From: Pseudomonadota bacterium
GTDB lineage: Bacteria > Pseudomonadota > Alphaproteobacteria > Sphingomonadales > Sphingomonadaceae
Direction of reading: 5' to 3'
Length of the DNA: 64,000 nt
NCBI GenBank assembly: GCA_029550345.1
Contig: JAKPHK010000015.1
Coordinates: 1 to 64,000 of the forward strand
Part shown: piece by piece, positions 43,718 to 52,624 of the stretch
How the letters are laid out: each line of letters opens with the position of its first letter
Numbering within the stretch: the stretch's first letter is position 1
Notes under the pieces: model-generated
The model's input: the letters and a program-made list of their open reading frames with translations, nothing else
Told to the model about the DNA's origin: nothing
The model's database searches: none
Translations under genes and position numbers: made by a program

Positions 43718-44911
43718 ATGGATCTGGAATTCAGCCCCGAAGAGATCGCCTTCCGTGAGGAAGTGCGAACCTTCATTGCCGAAAATTACCCCGCGGAATT
43801 GCGCGGCAAGCAGGACGAAGGCGACGAGCTGACCAAGGAGGATTTCCTCTCCTGGCACAAGGCGCTTTACAAGAAGGGCTGGATCGCCCCGGCCTGGCCG
43901 GTCGAATACGGCGGCACCGGCTGGTCGGTCACCCAGCGCTATATCTTTTCGGAAGAAGCCGCCCGGGCGGACTGCATCCGCCTGCTGCCCTTCGGCCTGA
44001 CCATGGTCGCTCCGGTGATCTACACCTTTGGCACGCCCGAACAGAAGGCCCGCTTCCTGCCCCGGATCCTTTCGGGTGAGGACTGGTGGTGTCAGGGCTA
44101 TTCCGAGCCGGGATCGGGTTCCGACCTCGCCTCGCTGCGGACCAAGGCGGTGCGGGACGGCGATCATTATGTGGTCAACGGCCAGAAGACCTGGACCACC
44201 CTGGCCCAGCACGCCGACTGGGGCTTTTTCCTGGTCCGCACCGATCCCGATGCCAAGCAGCAGGAAGGCATCTCGTTCCTGCTGATCGACATGAAGTCGC
44301 CCGGCATCGAAGTGCGCCCGATCATCACCCTGGGGGGTGAGCACGAAGTGAACGAGGTGTTCCTCGACAATGTCCGGGTGCCGGTTGAAAACCGCGTCTT
44401 CGAAGAGAACAAGGGCTGGACCTGCGCCAAGTTCCTGCTCGCCCACGAACGCGTCGGGATTGCCGGGGTCGCCAGCTCCAAGCGCGGGGTTGAGCGGATC
44501 CGCGCGATCGCCAGCACCGAAATGGATGGCGAAAAGCCGTTGCTGGCCAACCCGTTCTTCCGCCGCAAGGTGGCCGAACTGGAAATGGACCTGGCGGCGC
44601 TGGAATATACCGAGCTGCGCACCCTTTCGGGCATGGCCGCCGGCAAGGGGCCGGGGCCGGAAAGCTCGGTGCTCAAGATCAAGGGCAGCGAGATCCAGCA
44701 GCGGCTGACCGAACTGACCCTGGAAATGGCCGGCCACTATGGCGCGCCCTATTTCCGCAGCTTTGGTGAGGGCGACAACGAACACGCCGTCGGACCGGGC
44801 TGGGCCAACCGCGCCGCACCGACCTATTACAACGTACGCAAGACCACGATCTATGGCGGGTCGAACGAAATCCAGCGCAACATCATCGCCAAGATGGTTC
44901 TTGGGCTCTGA
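43718..44911 (+). CDS. Acyl-CoA dehydrogenase, large-subunit type (pimeloyl-CoA dehydrogenase-like)
   Basis: A 397-aa FAD-dependent acyl-CoA dehydrogenase that oxidises an acyl-CoA to the trans-2-enoyl form. WWCQGYSEPGSGSDLASLRTKA and GQKTWTTLAQHADWGFFLVRTD are the FAD/substrate motifs, and YYNVRKTTIYGGSNEIQRNIIAKMVLGL is the standard C-terminus. The pairing with the next gene (MDLSYTETQDMLRDTLARFL) matches heterodimeric pimeloyl-CoA dehydrogenase-type enzymes. The ribosome binding site is GGAGAGG. The chain length of its substrate cannot be deduced. Confidence 0.9.
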   Translation: MDLEFSPEEIAFREEVRTFIAENYPAELRGKQDEGDELTKEDFLSWHKALYKKGWIAPAWPVEYGGTGWSVTQRYIFSEEAARADCIRLLPFGLTMVAPVIYTFGTPEQKARFLPRILSGEDWWCQGYSEPGSGSDLASLRTKAVRDGDHYVVNGQKTWTTLAQHADWGFFLVRTDPDAKQQEGISFLLIDMKSPGIEVRPIITLGGEHEVNEVFLDNVRVPVENRVFEENKGWTCAKFLLAHERVGIAGVASSKRGVERIRAIASTEMDGEKPLLANPFFRRKVAELEMDLAALEYTELRTLSGMAAGKGPGPESSVLKIKGSEIQQRLTELTLEMAGHYGAPYFRSFGEGDNEHAVGPGWANRAAPTYYNVRKTTIYGGSNEIQRNIIAKMVLGL

Positions 44912-44923
44912 GGAACTGACGAC

Positions 44924-46054
44924 ATGGATCTGAGCTATACCGAAACGCAGGACATGCTGCGCGACACCCTCGCGCGGTTCCTGGCCGACACCTATGATTT
45001 CGAAACCCGCAAGAAGATGCTGGAACGCCCCGAAGGCCGCGATCCCGGCATCTGGAAAGCCCTGTCGAGCGAGCTGGGGCTGACCTGCGCCCCCTTTGCC
45101 GAGGAATATGGCGGGATGGGCGGCGGCCACCTTGAAAACGCGATCATGATGGAGGAACTGGGCAAGGTCATCGCGATCGAGCCGTGGTTGCAGACCGTGG
45201 TGATCGGCGGCGGCGCGCTTCAGGCCGTTGGCGGCGCGGTCGCGGCAGAGGTGATCCCGCAGATCATCGGCGGCACCTGCACCATCGCATTCGCTTACGC
45301 AGAACCCAAGGGCCGCTATGACCTGACCGACATCGAAACCACCGCCAAGGCTGACGGTGCGGGCTATGTCCTCAATGGCCACAAGGCCGCGGTCTATGCC
45401 GCACCCTGGGCCACGCACCTGCTGGTAACCGCCCGCACCGGCGGCAGCCGCCGCGAACGCGCCGGGGTTGATCTGTTCCTGGTCGATGCCAAGGCCGCCG
45501 GGATCACCATGCGCGAATACGCCATGGTCGATGGCTTCCGCGGCGCCGAGGTCTATTTCGAGAACGTTGCCGTTCCGGCCGAAGCCCTGCTGCCCGGCGG
45601 GATCGATCTGATCGAGCGGGTGGTTGACGAAGCCACCGTTTCGATCTGCGCGGAAGGCACCGGGATCGCCCGCAAGCTGCTCGAAGGCACGGTCGAATAT
45701 ACCAAGCAGCGCAAGCAGTTCGGCCAGCCGATCGGCCGGTTTCAGGCTTTGCAGCACCGCATGGCCGATATGTTGGTCGATGCCGAACAGATCGCCTCGA
45801 TGGCACTGATGGGCACACTCAAGCTCGACCTGCCCGCCGATCAGCGCAAGGCCGCGGTCAGCCAGGTCAAGGCCAAGGTCGCGCGCAGCATCAAGGCAGT
45901 CGGCCAGAGCGCGATCCAGACCCACGGCGGGATCGGCATCACCATGGAACTGGGCATCGGCCACTACTTCAAGCGCAGCACCATGATCGAAAACCAGTTC
46001 GGCAGCCCCGACTGGCATCTTGAACGGTATGAGGCACTGACTCTGCCAGCCTGA
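44924..46054 (+). CDS. Acyl-CoA dehydrogenase, small-subunit type
   Basis: A 376-aa acyl-CoA dehydrogenase paralog that starts MDLSYTETQDMLRDTLARFLADTYDF, with LTCAPFAEEYGGMGGG, the GYVLNGHKAAVYAAPWA region and the C-terminal QSAIQTHGGIGITMELGIGHYFKRSTMIENQFGS. Compared with the large partner it has altered FAD-site residues, as is usual for the small member of these pairs. It begins 12 bases after the first gene and probably forms a heterodimer with its product. Confidence 0.88.
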   Translation: MDLSYTETQDMLRDTLARFLADTYDFETRKKMLERPEGRDPGIWKALSSELGLTCAPFAEEYGGMGGGHLENAIMMEELGKVIAIEPWLQTVVIGGGALQAVGGAVAAEVIPQIIGGTCTIAFAYAEPKGRYDLTDIETTAKADGAGYVLNGHKAAVYAAPWATHLLVTARTGGSRRERAGVDLFLVDAKAAGITMREYAMVDGFRGAEVYFENVAVPAEALLPGGIDLIERVVDEATVSICAEGTGIARKLLEGTVEYTKQRKQFGQPIGRFQALQHRMADMLVDAEQIASMALMGTLKLDLPADQRKAAVSQVKAKVARSIKAVGQSAIQTHGGIGITMELGIGHYFKRSTMIENQFGSPDWHLERYEALTLPA

Positions 46055-46090
46055 TCGAACAGCGGGGCATGGCTTCCGGGGATTGAATTG

Positions 46091-46119
46091 AAGGCGGTAC
46101 GGTCAGGCTGTACCGCCTT
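46091..46119 (+). terminator. Hairpin between the acyl-CoA dehydrogenase pair and uvrB
   Basis: AAGGCGGTAC and GTACCGCCTT form a perfect 10-bp stem with a 9-base loop 36 bases after the stop. The downstream sequence is CTCCCC rather than a T-run, so termination may be weak or Rho-assisted. Confidence 0.5.
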
Positions 46120-46161
46120 CTCCCCATTGCAGAACAAACCATAAACCCCCATAGTCTCCCC

Positions 46162-48354
46162 ATGGCCGAACTGATCATCCGCCGGGGACTCGACGAACCC
46201 GATACCTCGGGCAGCTTCACACCGCACAAGGCCGCGCGGCCGGAAAAGCATCCCGATCAAAAGCCGTTCCGGATCGTCAGCGACTATGCCCCCGCCGGCG
46301 ATCAGCCGACCGCGATTGCCGAACTGACCCAGGGGATCGCCCAGGGCGAAGCAACGCAGGTGCTGCTTGGCGTCACCGGCTCGGGCAAGACCTTCACCAT
46401 GGCCCAGGTGATCGAGGCGACCCAGCGCCCCGCCCTGATCCTTGCCCCAAACAAGATCCTGGCCGCGCAGCTCTATGGTGAGATGAAGAGCTTCTTCCCC
46501 GAAAACGCGGTGGAGTATTTCGTCTCGTACTACGACTATTACCAGCCAGAGGCCTACGTCCCGCGCAGCGATACCTATATCGAGAAGGAAAGCTCGGTGA
46601 ACGAGGCGATCGACCGGATGCGCCATTCGGCCACCCGCGCCTTGCTCGAACGCGACGACGTGATTATCGTCGCTTCGGTCAGCTGCCTTTACGGGATCGG
46701 CTCGGTCGAAACCTATTCGGCGATGATTTTTGACCTCAAGCGTGGCGACACGCAGGACCAGCGCGAGATCATACGCAAGCTGGTAGCACTGCAATACAAG
46801 CGCAACGATGCAGCGTTCAGTCGCGGCACATTCCGGGTTCGAGGCGACAATCTGGAAATCTTCCCTTCGCACTATGAGGACATGGCCTGGCGGATCAGCT
46901 TTTTCGGCGACGAGATCGAGGAGATTGCCGAATTCGATCCGCTGACCGGCAAAAAGGGCAGCGCGCTCGATCAGGTGCGGATCTATGCCAATTCGCACTA
47001 TGTCACGCCCGGCCCGACGATGAAGCAGGCCACCGAAGCGATCCGCTTTGAACTGGCCGAGCGGCTGAAAGAGCTGGAGGCCGAGGGCAAGCTGCTGGAG
47101 CATCAGCGGCTGGAACAGCGGACCAATTTCGATCTTGAGATGATCGCCGCCACCGGCAGCTGCGCCGGGATCGAGAACTATTCACGCTTCCTCACCGGCC
47201 GCCTGCCGGGCGAGCCGCCGCCGACGCTGTTCGAATACCTGCCCGAAAACGCTCTGCTGTTCGTCGATGAAAGCCACCAGACCGTCCCGCAGATCGGGGC
47301 GATGAGCAAAGGCGATCATCGCCGCAAGATCACCCTGGCCGAATACGGCTTTCGCCTGCCCTCCTGCATCGACAACCGCCCGCTGCGCTTCAACGAATGG
47401 GACGCGATGCGTCCGCAGACCGTTGCCGTTTCCGCCACGCCGGGATCGTGGGAAATGGAGCAATCGGGCGGGGTCTTTGCCGAACAGGTGATTCGTCCGA
47501 CCGGCCTGATCGACCCGCCGGTGCTGATCCGCCCGGTTGAGGATCAGGTGCAGGACTGCATCGAGGAATGCCGCAAGACCGCAGCCGCCGGATACCGCAC
47601 CCTCGTCACCACCCTGACCAAGCGGATGGCCGAAGACCTGACCGAATTCATGCACGAGGCGGGGCTGCGGGTGCGCTATATGCACTCAGACGTCGAAACG
47701 CTGGAACGCATCGAACTGATCCGCGACCTGCGACTCGGTGTCTATGACGTGCTGGTGGGGATCAACCTGCTGCGCGAAGGGCTGGATATTCCCGAATGCG
47801 GGCTGGTCTGCATCCTCGATGCCGACAAGGAAGGTTTCCTGCGCAGCGAAACCAGCCTGATCCAGACGATCGGCCGCGCCGCGCGCAATGTCGATGGGCG
47901 GGTGATCCTCTATGCCGACCGGATCACCGGATCGATGGAACGGGCGATGGCCGAAACCGACCGCCGCCGCGAAAAGCAGGCCGCCTATAACCTCGAACAC
48001 GGGATCACCCCCGAAACCATCAAGCGCAACATCCACGATATCGTCGCCGATACCGCCAGCCGCGACGGCGTGCTGGTGGAGATCGAGGATGACGAGCGCA
48101 ACAACCTCGTCGGCCACAACCTGCGCGCCTATATCGAGGAACTGGAAGGCCGCATGCGCGCCGCCGCAGCCGACCTGGAGTTCGAGGAAGCCGGCCGCCT
48201 GCGCGACGAAATCCGCCGGCTGGAAGCCACCGAACTCGGCCTGCCCGTGGGTGAGCGCGTAGCTCCAGTGGTGGGGCGCAGTAACGAAGGCAAGCCGGGG
48301 ACGCGGAAGGGCCGGTTCGGGCGAGAGACGCGGAAGGGGAAATGGGGGCGTTGA
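46162..48354 (+). CDS. uvrB: UvrABC excision nuclease subunit B
   Basis: Helicase-like damage-verification subunit of nucleotide excision repair. The 730-aa product has the Walker A motif [16 protein letters not shown], the beta-hairpin region [43 protein letters not shown], the DExx-type [17 protein letters not shown] and the C-terminal UVR-like coiled segment. A weak GAAC-N7-AAAC element at 46132 lies upstream, one mismatch from the LexA box. The stop overlaps the start of the next small gene by one base. Confidence 0.97.
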   Translation: MAELIIRRGLDEPDTSGSFTPHKAARPEKHPDQKPFRIVSDYAPAGDQPTAIAELTQGIAQGEATQVLLGVTGSGKTFTMAQVIEATQRPALILAPNKILAAQLYGEMKSFFPENAVEYFVSYYDYYQPEAYVPRSDTYIEKESSVNEAIDRMRHSATRALLERDDVIIVASVSCLYGIGSVETYSAMIFDLKRGDTQDQREIIRKLVALQYKRNDAAFSRGTFRVRGDNLEIFPSHYEDMAWRISFFGDEIEEIAEFDPLTGKKGSALDQVRIYANSHYVTPGPTMKQATEAIRFELAERLKELEAEGKLLEHQRLEQRTNFDLEMIAATGSCAGIENYSRFLTGRLPGEPPPTLFEYLPENALLFVDESHQTVPQIGAMSKGDHRRKITLAEYGFRLPSCIDNRPLRFNEWDAMRPQTVAVSATPGSWEMEQSGGVFAEQVIRPTGLIDPPVLIRPVEDQVQDCIEECRKTAAAGYRTLVTTLTKRMAEDLTEFMHEAGLRVRYMHSDVETLERIELIRDLRLGVYDVLVGINLLREGLDIPECGLVCILDADKEGFLRSETSLIQTIGRAARNVDGRVILYADRITGSMERAMAETDRRREKQAAYNLEHGITPETIKRNIHDIVADTASRDGVLVEIEDDERNNLVGHNLRAYIEELEGRMRAAAADLEFEEAGRLRDEIRRLEATELGLPVGERVAPVVGRSNEGKPGTRKGRFGRETRKGKWGR

Positions 48355-48671
48355 TGGCAACGATCATAGTAGTATTGGCAAGTTCAAAGCCCGTCGAGGA
48401 ACTTAGCAGTTTCAGGAAGGACGTCGCTGCATTTTGGCGATGCCAGATTTCCGACTCTGTATGGCTGATAGACTCAGAGCTGCCTATCGATGAAATTAGA
48501 GATGAGTTGACCAGGAGCTTGAGCGAGAATGATGGCCTCTTTCTTGGCTACCTGTATCCGCGTTGGCTCGCCTGGAAGATGCGAGGCCCTAAACAATGGC
48601 TATTACGCCCTACACGTCGTTGGCTAAGGCGCGCCAATGTGCCTTTTCTGAAACGATTTTTCGGCGAATAG
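48354..48671 (+). CDS. SinR/Cas2-fold-like small protein after uvrB
   Basis: A 105-aa protein with the residue pattern ATIIVVLASSKPVEELSSFRKDVAAFWRCQISDSVWLIDSELPIDEIRDELTRSLSENDGLFLGYLYPRW. The pattern W..(x)..DS.WLI followed by helix and ND.LFL.YL matches what I recall of SinR-family/Cas2-like ferredoxin-fold proteins. ATG at 48354 with GGGGG six bases upstream overlaps the uvrB stop (TGATG); the track starts four codons earlier. The role is unknown. GC and codon use are lower than in uvrB, suggesting acquisition together with HicAB. Confidence 0.6.
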   Translation: MATIIVVLASSKPVEELSSFRKDVAAFWRCQISDSVWLIDSELPIDEIRDELTRSLSENDGLFLGYLYPRWLAWKMRGPKQWLLRPTRRWLRRANVPFLKRFFGE

Positions 48672-48704
48672 AGTTGTTAAATCTATGGACTCTGTGATTT
48701 CAGT

Positions 48705-48733
48705 TTGACCATATATTTAGCTCGAATCAATAA
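48705..48733 (+). promoter_or_regulatory. Candidate promoter of hicAB
   Basis: TTGACC and CAATAA are 17 bases apart in an AT-rich spacer (ATATATTTAG) six bases before the hicA ATG. The -10 is weak, and its closeness to the start codon would give a nearly leaderless transcript. Confidence 0.3.
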
Positions 48734-48738
48734 GAGCC

Positions 48739-48990
48739 ATGATTAAGTCCTCCAAGCTCTACGCCCGACTTCTAGCATCTCGCAACGCAATGAAATTCCG
48801 CGATTTCCAGCGGGTACTGGAGGCGTTCGGTTTTACGCTGGATCGCGTCAACGGCAGTCACCATCAATACGTCCATCCTTTGGCCACCCGCCCGCTTTCC
48901 ATCCAGCCCAAGGGCAATATGGCAAAGCCCTATCAAATCGATCAGTTCCTTGATATGGTGGAGGAGCATTCACTGACGCTGGAAGACTGA
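48739..48990 (+). CDS. hicA: HicA-type toxin (mRNA interferase)
   Basis: An 83-aa HicA toxin. The dsRBD-like core reads MKFRDFQRVLEAFGFTLDRVNGSHHQYVHPLATRPLSIQPKGNMAKPY, with the conserved active-site GSHHQY His. HicA cleaves mRNA and is neutralised by HicB. The N-terminal 17 residues before MKFRDF are longer than in most family members, so a start at the internal ATG is possible. Its TGA overlaps the hicB ATG. The toxin-first order is typical of HicAB. Confidence 0.88.
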   Translation: MIKSSKLYARLLASRNAMKFRDFQRVLEAFGFTLDRVNGSHHQYVHPLATRPLSIQPKGNMAKPYQIDQFLDMVEEHSLTLED

Positions 48991-49226
48991 TGGATCAGCA
49001 TTATCACATCAACCTGTTCTGGTCCCCGCGCGACGAATGCTGGGTGGCCGATGTGCCGGACCTGAAATCTTGTGCTGCGTTCGGCGACACCCCTGAGGAG
49101 GCGATTGCCGAGGTTCGTCTGGCGATCGAAGGCTGGATCGAAACCGCCCAGGCCAATGGCATGGAAGTGCCCAAGCCGCGTTACCGGCCCGCGATCTACG
49201 CCGCTCGCATTCCTGAGGCTGCCTGA
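48990..49226 (+). CDS. hicB: HicB-type antitoxin
   Basis: A 78-aa HicB antitoxin: QHYHINLFWSPRDECWVADVPDLKSCAAFGDTPEEAIAEVRLAIEGWIETAQANGMEVPKPRY is the partial RNase H-like fold of the family, with no additional DNA-binding domain, so autoregulation may need a separate protein. Its TGA overlaps the proposed start codon of the NamZ-like gene. Confidence 0.88.
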   Translation: MDQHYHINLFWSPRDECWVADVPDLKSCAAFGDTPEEAIAEVRLAIEGWIETAQANGMEVPKPRYRPAIYAARIPEAA

Positions 49227-50467
49227 CACTTCCCCTCACTCGCCGCTCTTTCGGACTTGGCGCCGCGATGCTTGGCGCAGCGCCACTGCGTGCAGCAACA
49301 TCTGTGACGCAGCTCCGCACCGGGCTTGACCTGCTAGCGGCGGGCAAAGGGCAGGCCGGTCTCGGCCAGCGGGTCGCGCTGCTCACCCATGCCGGGGCGG
49401 TTGATGCGCGGGGGCGGCGCTCGGTCGATGTCGTGCATGGGCTGCTGGGGGATCGCTTGACCGCCCTTCTCTCGCCCGAACACGGGTTGGCGGGCAAGGT
49501 TGCCGCCGGGGAAAAAGTGGCAGATGACCGCGACGCGGCTTCGGGACTGCCGATTATCAGCCTTTATGGCGCACGGCGCGAACCGCCGTCGGAGCTGCTC
49601 GAACGGATCGACACACTCGTGATCGACCTGCAGGACGTGGGGCTACGCCCGTTCACCTATGCCGCGACAATGGCCGATTGCCTGCGCGCCGCCGCCCGGC
49701 ACAAGCTGGCGGTGCTGGTGCTCGATCGCCCCAATCCGCTCGGCGGGGTGAAGATCGACGGGCCGCTGGTCGATCCCGCGCTGACCTCCAACGTAGGGGC
49801 GCTGCCCGCGCCATTCCGGCACGGGCTGACCATGGGTGAGCTTGCTCGGTTGATTCAGACCAGCGAACGGCTGGAATGCAACCTCGCCGTGGTTCAGATG
49901 GATGGATGGCGCCGCACCATGGGCAGCGCTGCCTTCCGTCGTGGCGGGGTGCCGTTTGCGCCCCCTTCCCCCAATCTGCGCGCTCCCGGCGCCATACTGG
50001 CCTATGCAGCGACGGTACTGATCGAAGGCACAAACCTGTCCGAAGGACGCGGCACCGCACGGCCGTTCGAAACGGTCGGTGCGCCCTGGTGCGATGGCAA
50101 GGCACTTGCAAAGACGATGTCCGATCTAAAACTGCCCGGTGTTCGCTTCGCCCCTGTGCGGTTTACCCCGACTGCATCCAAGCACAGCGGCCAGGCTTGT
50201 GGCGGCATCGGATTCACTGTGCGGGACGAGGCAGCCTATGATCCGCTGCTGACCGGCCTGTCACTGATCGCCGCTGTGCGCCGCCAGCACCCGCAGGACT
50301 TCGCGTTCCTTGAAGGCAAGCGTCCTTTCTTCGACCTGTTGATCGGGCAAAGCTGGGTGCGAGCGGCGCTGATTGCGGGTGACCCTCCGGCGAGAATCGT
50401 TAGCCGCTGGCAAGAGGATGCTGCGCGCTTTCGCCGGATCGTCCCGCGTTTTCAGATTTACACCTAA
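49223..50467 (+). CDS. DUF1343 / NamZ-type exo-beta-N-acetylmuramidase, probably Tat-exported
   Basis: A NamZ-family glycosidase that removes N-acetylmuramic acid from peptidoglycan ends. LSPEHGLAGKV, LVIDLQDVGLRPFTYAATM, VLDRPNPLGGVKIDG and the LIEGTNLSEGRGT motif are family signatures. The ORF track starts at ATG 49268, but the in-frame upstream codons read LTLPLTRRSFGLGAAMLGAAPLRAA, a twin-arginine signal with the RRSFG pattern. I extend the gene to CTG at 49223, the only start-like codon after the last upstream stop, with GAGG four bases before it. A CTG start is rare, so this needs checking. Confidence 0.82.
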   Translation: MTLPLTRRSFGLGAAMLGAAPLRAATSVTQLRTGLDLLAAGKGQAGLGQRVALLTHAGAVDARGRRSVDVVHGLLGDRLTALLSPEHGLAGKVAAGEKVADDRDAASGLPIISLYGARREPPSELLERIDTLVIDLQDVGLRPFTYAATMADCLRAAARHKLAVLVLDRPNPLGGVKIDGPLVDPALTSNVGALPAPFRHGLTMGELARLIQTSERLECNLAVVQMDGWRRTMGSAAFRRGGVPFAPPSPNLRAPGAILAYAATVLIEGTNLSEGRGTARPFETVGAPWCDGKALAKTMSDLKLPGVRFAPVRFTPTASKHSGQACGGIGFTVRDEAAYDPLLTGLSLIAAVRRQHPQDFAFLEGKRPFFDLLIGQSWVRAALIAGDPPARIVSRWQEDAARFRRIVPRFQIYT

Positions 50468-51117
50468 ACCTTCCCGAACCGCTCCTCGAACCCCGCCACG
50501 TCCCCGGCGGCGAGGAGTTTCGCCTGTTCGACCCAGCTGTCCTTGGCCGGACGTCCGGCGAACGGCCCCAGCTTTGTATCGAGATCGGTGAGGTCGGCAT
50601 CGGTCAGCGCGGCGATCTGGGCGAAAGTGGTGATGCCCAGTTGCGGCAGCAAGGCCTGCAGCTTGGGCCCCAAGCCCTTGATCCGCGAGAGATCGTCTGC
50701 CCCGGCGGGTTCAGCGGCGGGCGGCGCAGGTTCCGGTTCGGGTACAGGCGTGGGGGCCGGTTCCGGCGCGGGCATTTCAGCCGGCGCTGGGGGCGGTGCC
50801 GCTGGTTCGGACGGAGAGGGCGGCGGTGCGGCAGCCTCTGCTTCTTCAACCACATCCTGCGCGCCGACAGCCACGGCTTCAGCCAGTCCGGCCATGGTTC
50901 CGGCCATCGGCGCCGGGGTGATCTGCGCGGCGGGCGCTGCATCGATCAGCGCCTGGTTGCGGTGGACCGATGCCGCGCCTTCATCCAGCACGTCGGGTTT
51001 GTATTCGCGCCGCGGCGGGGCCTTGCTGGCCCGGCCGAACAGGTACCAGCCGACCAGCAGCGCAGCCAGCAGGGCCAGGCCGAAGATCATCCAGTTGGCT
51101 TCGATCGTCTCGATCAT
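50464..51117 (-). CDS. Helix-hairpin-helix membrane protein
   Basis: A 217-aa protein with one N-terminal helix (WMIFGLALLAALLVGWYLFG), a long Pro/Ala/Glu-rich linker (residues 85-135) and a C-terminal helix-hairpin-helix domain of the type (LSRIKGLGPKLQALLPQLGITTFAQIAALTDADLTDLDTKLG) that is found in proteins with DNA- or nucleic-acid-binding roles. Function unknown. ATG at 51117 is used; GGGGAG lies eight bases upstream. It precedes nothing on its own strand but is divergent from the muramidase by a few bases. Confidence 0.78.
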   Translation of the reverse strand: MIETIEANWMIFGLALLAALLVGWYLFGRASKAPPRREYKPDVLDEGAASVHRNQALIDAAPAAQITPAPMAGTMAGLAEAVAVGAQDVVEEAEAAAPPPSPSEPAAPPPAPAEMPAPEPAPTPVPEPEPAPPAAEPAGADDLSRIKGLGPKLQALLPQLGITTFAQIAALTDADLTDLDTKLGPFAGRPAKDSWVEQAKLLAAGDVAGFEERFGKV

Positions 51118-51139
51118 CGCAAGCACTCCCCAATCGCAG

Positions 51140-52624
51140 TCAGGTGCCGACGTTGCGGCGGAACAGCATCCGGTCTTCCGGGCCGAAACCCTTGTGCCAG
51201 ATGACGTAAAGATAGGTCAGCAGGATCGCCGGGGCGCCGATCGCCAGTTCGGCCCATTCCGGCATGAAGCGGGTGAAGAACCATCCGACCAGTGCGGCAG
51301 GCGCCGCCGCAACCAGCAGCGACCAGCGCCAGGGATTGGTCGATTGACCCAGAAATGCCGCCAGCATCACCGATTTGACCAGCGATGCGAAAGCCAGCGC
51401 GATCAGCAGTCCCATCGCTGCCCCCGCCGCCCAGAACGGTTCACCCAGGCCCAGCCGCTGTGCCGCCATGATCAGGCCTACGCTGGCCAGCGCCTGAACC
51501 GCCACTGTTGCCAGTGAAATCCACATGTTGAGCATCCGCCGGACATAGATCAGCGCGGCTTCGCTGACGACCGCTGCCGAAGCGATCACTTCCGCCGCCA
51601 GCAGCGCCAGCAGTGCGCCAGTGCCCGCCACGAAGGCCGGTCCAGTCAGCCCCATCACCCCGCGCCCCGGCAGCCCCAGCGCCAGCGCCACCCCGAACTG
51701 CGCAGCAGTGATCCAGAAACCGACCTGACAGACCTGCTTCGAAATCGCGGCGTAGTTCTTTTCCTTGAGATTGCGGGTGATCACCGGGCCGAGCACCGGC
51801 TCGAAGCTCGATTTGAACTTCTGCGGGAGCGAGGCGATCTGCTGGGCAACGTAATAGATCCCCACCGTCGCGGGCGAAGCGAAGATCCCCAGGATCGCCA
51901 GATCGAGCCGCCGCGTGCCCCATTCCACCACATCGGCCACGGCCAACGGCAGATTGGCAATCGCCAGCTTGCCCAGCCGCAACGGGTGCGGCTGCCAGGC
52001 GCGTGGCAGGCCATAGGTGCGATAGACCGGCAGAAGCGCGACAACCGCCGCGGCCAGAACCGAGCCGATATAGGCCAGGATCATCCCACTTTCGGGCACC
52101 ACGAACCACAGCAGCCCGGCCAGGATCGAGAGCACCCAGGGTTCGACCAGCGCGCGCGAACGCACCGATGTCGCCACATCGAAGCGGTACGCCTGGGCGG
52201 AAAGTGCGATCTCTGTCAGGGTTAGCGGGACCAGCGCCAACGGGATCAGCCGGTCGAGCGCGGAATATTCGCCGCTTGGAAATATCGGCTGCGGGAACAG
52301 ATAGAACCCAACCCCGAGCACTGCGGCCAGCGCCCCGCTGAGCAGCATCGCATCGCCGACAACATTGGCCGGGTGGGCATCTTCGCGCGCAAGTTCCTGT
52401 GCCAACCCGCGCTTCTGCCCCAGGGTGCAGAGCTGAGCGGAAAGTTCGATGATCGCCAGGGCGAAGGCAAAGCGGCCCAGCGCCTCTGCCCCATACATGC
52501 GCCCGGCAATGAACAGGAACGGGATCCGCCCGATCAGCCGCAGCGCAAAGCCCAGCACGTTGGTGCGCCCGCCTTTGGCGAGGGCCTGAATATCCTGCTG
52601 TTCGCTGCGCGGAGCCGCACTCAC
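51140..52624 (-). CDS. Oligosaccharide flippase family membrane protein
   Basis: A 494-aa protein with about twelve to fourteen helices and the lipopolysaccharide/polysaccharide flippase (MVF-like) signature near the start (ALAKGGRTNVLGFALRLIGRIPFLFIAGRMYGAEALGRFAFALAII). The VADVVEWGTRRLDLAILGIFASPATVGIYYVAQQIASLPQKFKSSFEPVLGPVIT segment is typical of flippases. GTG at 52624 overlaps the gpsA stop (GTGA), so the longer track frame is discarded. The lipid-linked glycan is unknown. Confidence 0.87.
   Translation of the reverse strand: MSAAPRSEQQDIQALAKGGRTNVLGFALRLIGRIPFLFIAGRMYGAEALGRFAFALAIIELSAQLCTLGQKRGLAQELAREDAHPANVVGDAMLLSGALAAVLGVGFYLFPQPIFPSGEYSALDRLIPLALVPLTLTEIALSAQAYRFDVATSVRSRALVEPWVLSILAGLLWFVVPESGMILAYIGSVLAAAVVALLPVYRTYGLPRAWQPHPLRLGKLAIANLPLAVADVVEWGTRRLDLAILGIFASPATVGIYYVAQQIASLPQKFKSSFEPVLGPVITRNLKEKNYAAISKQVCQVGFWITAAQFGVALALGLPGRGVMGLTGPAFVAGTGALLALLAAEVIASAAVVSEAALIYVRRMLNMWISLATVAVQALASVGLIMAAQRLGLGEPFWAAGAAMGLLIALAFASLVKSVMLAAFLGQSTNPWRWSLLVAAAPAALVGWFFTRFMPEWAELAIGAPAILLTYLYVIWHKGFGPEDRMLFRRNVGT

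Noticed and set aside
43649-46018. 789-aa minus-strand ORF opposite the acyl-CoA dehydrogenase pair
   Set aside because: Shadow frame over two genes with FAD-site motifs on the plus strand. No independent evidence of coding.
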